Assembly (NCBI GenBank): GCA_038260305.1
Contig: JBBSNY010000002.1
Location: forward strand, 124,001 to 188,000
Length of the DNA stretch: 64,000 nucleotides
Reading direction: 5' to 3'
Origin: CADCVQ01 sp038260305
GTDB taxonomy: Bacteria; Actinomycetota; Thermoleophilia; Solirubrobacterales; Solirubrobacteraceae
Below, piece after piece: positions 62,020 through 64,000 of the stretch. A program made the position numbers and the translations under genes. Numbering within the stretch: position 1 is the stretch's first letter; every line of letters starts with the position of its first letter. A model generated the notes under the pieces. It saw only the letters and a list, made by a program, of their open reading frames with translations, ran no database searches and was not told the origin of the DNA.

Positions 62020-63057
62020 TCACTTCACCGAGGCGAAGTCCGCCTTCAGACGACCGATGACGACGCCGGCTGCCAGTCCGGAGCCGGCCTCGTTGAGGTG
62101 GATGCCGTCGGGCATCCGCACGATCGTGCTGCGGCCGTTGATCGGCATCGCGGCGCGGTAGTTGCCGCCGGGCGTGAAGAGCTGCGTCATGTCGAGCACG
62201 CGCACCTGTGCGCGGAACGGCGCCGCGGCGGCGACGATCGCCGCGTTGACGGTGCGCGCGACGCGCTGGCGGGCGCTGCTGCGCGGGTAGGGCAGGGTGA
62301 GCCAGTAGACGCGGGCTGCGCCGCCGCGACGGTAGGTCTGCATCATCTTGCGGGCGCGCGTCGCGTACTGGGCGGCCCACGCCGCCCCGCAACACTGCAC
62401 CGCTTTCCCGGCGACGCTGAACGGGAAGCCCTCGTTGGCGCCGAGGAAGAAGACGATCGCGTCGGGCTTGTCCTTCTTGACCTGCTGGGTCGACAGGCGC
62501 CCCCAGTCGACGAGGCCGCTCTTGGAGATGCCCGTGCCGAGGTTGACGTCGCGGACCGTGCGCACGCCGTCGGGCGAGAGGCGCCGCGCGAGCTCGACGT
62601 CGAGCGGCTGCGCCAGCGAGTCGCCCGTCACGAGCAGCGTCGAGAGCTTCGGGATGACGACGGGCTTGTCGCCGACCGAGATGGGGTCGAAGGCGTCCGG
62701 CGTGACGGGGGCGACGCCGCTGGCCGAGGCCGCGCCGGCCGCCGCGGCCCCGTTGGTCGGGAGGTCGTCGAAGCCGCCGGGCCCAGTGAGGGCCTGATCC
62801 GGAGACAGCGACGCGGTGAAGCGGTTGACGTCGTCGTCGACGCCGAAGCGGTCGGCGATCCAGCCGGCGGGGTGTCCCACGGCCAGCACGACCGAGCGCT
62901 CGAAGCCCTCGTCCATCTTCTCGCCCTGGTTGCGGATCGACTGGCCCTTGACGACGAGCAGCAGGGCGATGGCGATGGCGATGACGAGGACACCGTCGCG
63001 GGCGCGCAGCGGCCGTCCCGTGGGGCGGTCGAGGATGTACTGGTCTTTGCGCGGCAT
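62020..63057 (-). CDS. Membrane-anchored SGNH/DUF459-like protein
   Basis: The 345-residue protein has an N-terminal anchor (about residues 22-38) and a linker. The SGNH domain has TLLVTGDSLAQPL (nucleophile), FFLGANEGFPF (block III) and MPDGIHLNEAGS (Asp and His). It is a paralogue of the gene at 58267: both share a CCG motif and a TLP-x-P segment. The MBOAT gene 14 bp away makes an acyltransferase partnership similar to AlgI/AlgX-type systems likely. Confidence 0.82.
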   Translation of the reverse strand: MPRKDQYILDRPTGRPLRARDGVLVIAIAIALLLVVKGQSIRNQGEKMDEGFERSVVLAVGHPAGWIADRFGVDDDVNRFTASLSPDQALTGPGGFDDLPTNGAAAAGAASASGVAPVTPDAFDPISVGDKPVVIPKLSTLLVTGDSLAQPLDVELARRLSPDGVRTVRDVNLGTGISKSGLVDWGRLSTQQVKKDKPDAIVFFLGANEGFPFSVAGKAVQCCGAAWAAQYATRARKMMQTYRRGGAARVYWLTLPYPRSSARQRVARTVNAAIVAAAAPFRAQVRVLDMTQLFTPGGNYRAAMPINGRSTIVRMPDGIHLNEAGSGLAAGVVIGRLKADFASVK

Positions 63058-63070
63058 GGCGGGTACCTCG

Positions 63071-64000
63071 TCAGAACTGGAAGTAGATGAAGGGTGGCAC
63101 GCCTTGACTTGAGATCGTGGCGGTTACGAACACGATGACGATCGCGAGGCTCGCACCGAGCGCCACGGGATGCAGGCTCTCGAAGCGCACGCGCAGGGCG
63201 TCCATCGGCTTGGCGGGCGTGAGCTGGAAGACGATGACGAGCAGCGTGACGAGCACGACGGGCACGCTCCACAGGGTCGCCGGCCCCCAATGTCCGAGGC
63301 GCGAGACGAACTCGCCGGCGAGGTTGAGGTCCGGCGCGCGGAACGGGATCCACGCGAGCACGACGAGGTGGAAGACGAGCAGCCACTTCGCCCACGCCGG
63401 CGGCGACCACTTGACACGTTCTCGGAACACGTTCTCGATGACGAGCGCACCGCCGTGGATCGTCCCCCAGAGGACGAAGCCCCACGCCGCACCGTGCCAC
63501 AGCCCGCCGAGCACCATCGTGAGCATGAGGTTGCGCGCAGTCTTGAGCTTGCCGCCGCGGCTGCCGCCGAGCGGGATGTAGAGGAAGTCGCGCAGGAAGC
63601 GCGACAGCGTCATGTGCCAGCGCCGCCAGAACTCGCGGAACGTGCGGGCGCGGTAGGGACGGTCGAAGTTCTGCGGGAAGACGAAGCCCATCAGCAGCGC
63701 GAGCCCGATCGCGATGTCGGTGTAGCCGGAGAAGTCGCAGAAGATCTGCACCGCGTAGGCGTAGGACGCGAGCAGCACGTCGGGCGCCGAGAACGCCTGC
63801 GGGACGCCGAAGACGGGATCGACGACCTGACGGGCGAGGTAGTCGGCGATCGCGACCTTCTTGACGAGGCCGATGACGATCAGGCAGACCCCGGCGCCGA
63901 CCGCGACCGTGCTCGGGTCGCGCGGCTTGGCGAGCTGCGGGATGAACTCGCGCGCCCGCACGATCGGCCCGGCGACGAGATGTGGGAAGAAGCTGAGGTA
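63071..64000 (-). CDS. MBOAT O-acyltransferase (AlgI-like), N-terminus outside window
   Basis: The visible 309 residues are the C-terminal two thirds of an AlgI/DltB-like membrane acyltransferase. Landmarks are HLVAGPI near the window edge, QIFCDFSGYTDIAIGLALLMGF, FREFWRRWHMTLSRFLRDFLYIPLGG with an essential-looking His, and VLGGLWHGAAWGFVLWGTIHG with the conserved catalytic His. It moves acyl groups across the membrane to an extracellular polysaccharide. It ends 14 bp before the SGNH partner at 62020, with which it is co-transcribed. Confidence 0.93.
   Translation of the reverse strand, partial: YLSFFPHLVAGPIVRAREFIPQLAKPRDPSTVAVGAGVCLIVIGLVKKVAIADYLARQVVDPVFGVPQAFSAPDVLLASYAYAVQIFCDFSGYTDIAIGLALLMGFVFPQNFDRPYRARTFREFWRRWHMTLSRFLRDFLYIPLGGSRGGKLKTARNLMLTMVLGGLWHGAAWGFVLWGTIHGGALVIENVFRERVKWSPPAWAKWLLVFHLVVLAWIPFRAPDLNLAGEFVSRLGHWGPATLWSVPVVLVTLLVIVFQLTPAKPMDALRVRFESLHPVALGASLAIVIVFVTATISSQGVPPFIYFQF

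Overview
This 64 kb window is very GC-rich (roughly 70%), densely packed bacterial DNA with GTG and TTG starts and many 4-nt start/stop overlaps. The gene mix (FtsE/FtsX, tmRNA with SmpB, MoeZ-like protein with a CysO-like carrier, WS/DGAT wax synthase, SGNH/MBOAT wall acylation genes, 'fenitrothion hydrolase'-type membrane protein) points to a high-GC actinobacterium. The deep-branching class Thermoleophilia (Solirubrobacterales, Conexibacter-like) is my best guess; this is inference, because no rRNA is present.

Layout. 1-713: end of a stress/sigma regulation unit (truncated SpoIIE-type phosphatase plus RsbW-like kinase). 795-2045: M16 peptidase. 2136-5625: a biuret-to-ammonia module (biuret hydrolase, allophanate hydrolase) whose co-transcribed permease is a pseudogene, next to a frameshifted VapC. 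6134-10332: secreted propeller protein, glutamate decarboxylase, CPA2 antiporter, ParB-like protein. 10439-18158: ftsE-ftsX, a secreted BNR protein, a CtpA-type protease and RNase R. 18159-20220: an eroded patch with a decayed restriction-modification remnant and an intact VapBC pair. 20215-22219: thiC with its TPP riboswitch, and smpB. 22239-27845: SGNH hydrolase, ABC exporter, site-2 protease, oligoendopeptidase F. 27846-28229: non-coding, with strong long-range inverted repeats. 29177-29542: tmRNA, followed by an accessory stretch to 32550 holding a DUF4160/DUF2442 pair and three toxin-antitoxin modules, one of them framed by 78-bp direct repeats.

32572-39368: lipoprotein and envelope glycosyltransferases (GT-C mannosyltransferase, GtrA, GT39, GT2), with a two-component system (39483-41596) beside them. 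41716-50034: small regulators, FxsA, MIP18, a subtilase, WS/DGAT, M28 peptidase, IspH. 50104-54460: phosphoesterase, redox proteins, a membrane protein and SCO1, with a possible 158-bp miniature transposable element at 53667. 54700-56318: NarL-type two-component system. 56668-58213: sulfur-carrier activation pair. 58267-64000: three SGNH proteins, a propeller protein and an AlgI-type MBOAT, probably for acylation of a surface polymer.

How the genes work together. tmRNA and SmpB, 7 kb apart, form the trans-translation pair. FtsE/FtsX normally control wall hydrolases in division. BiuH and AtzF act in sequence. MoeZ-like and CysO-like proteins act as activator and carrier. No single new system is proven here. 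The most unusual items are the tmRNA-adjacent accessory region with its repeats, the structured intergenic element at 27891-28066, the decayed R-M gene, and the possible MITE.
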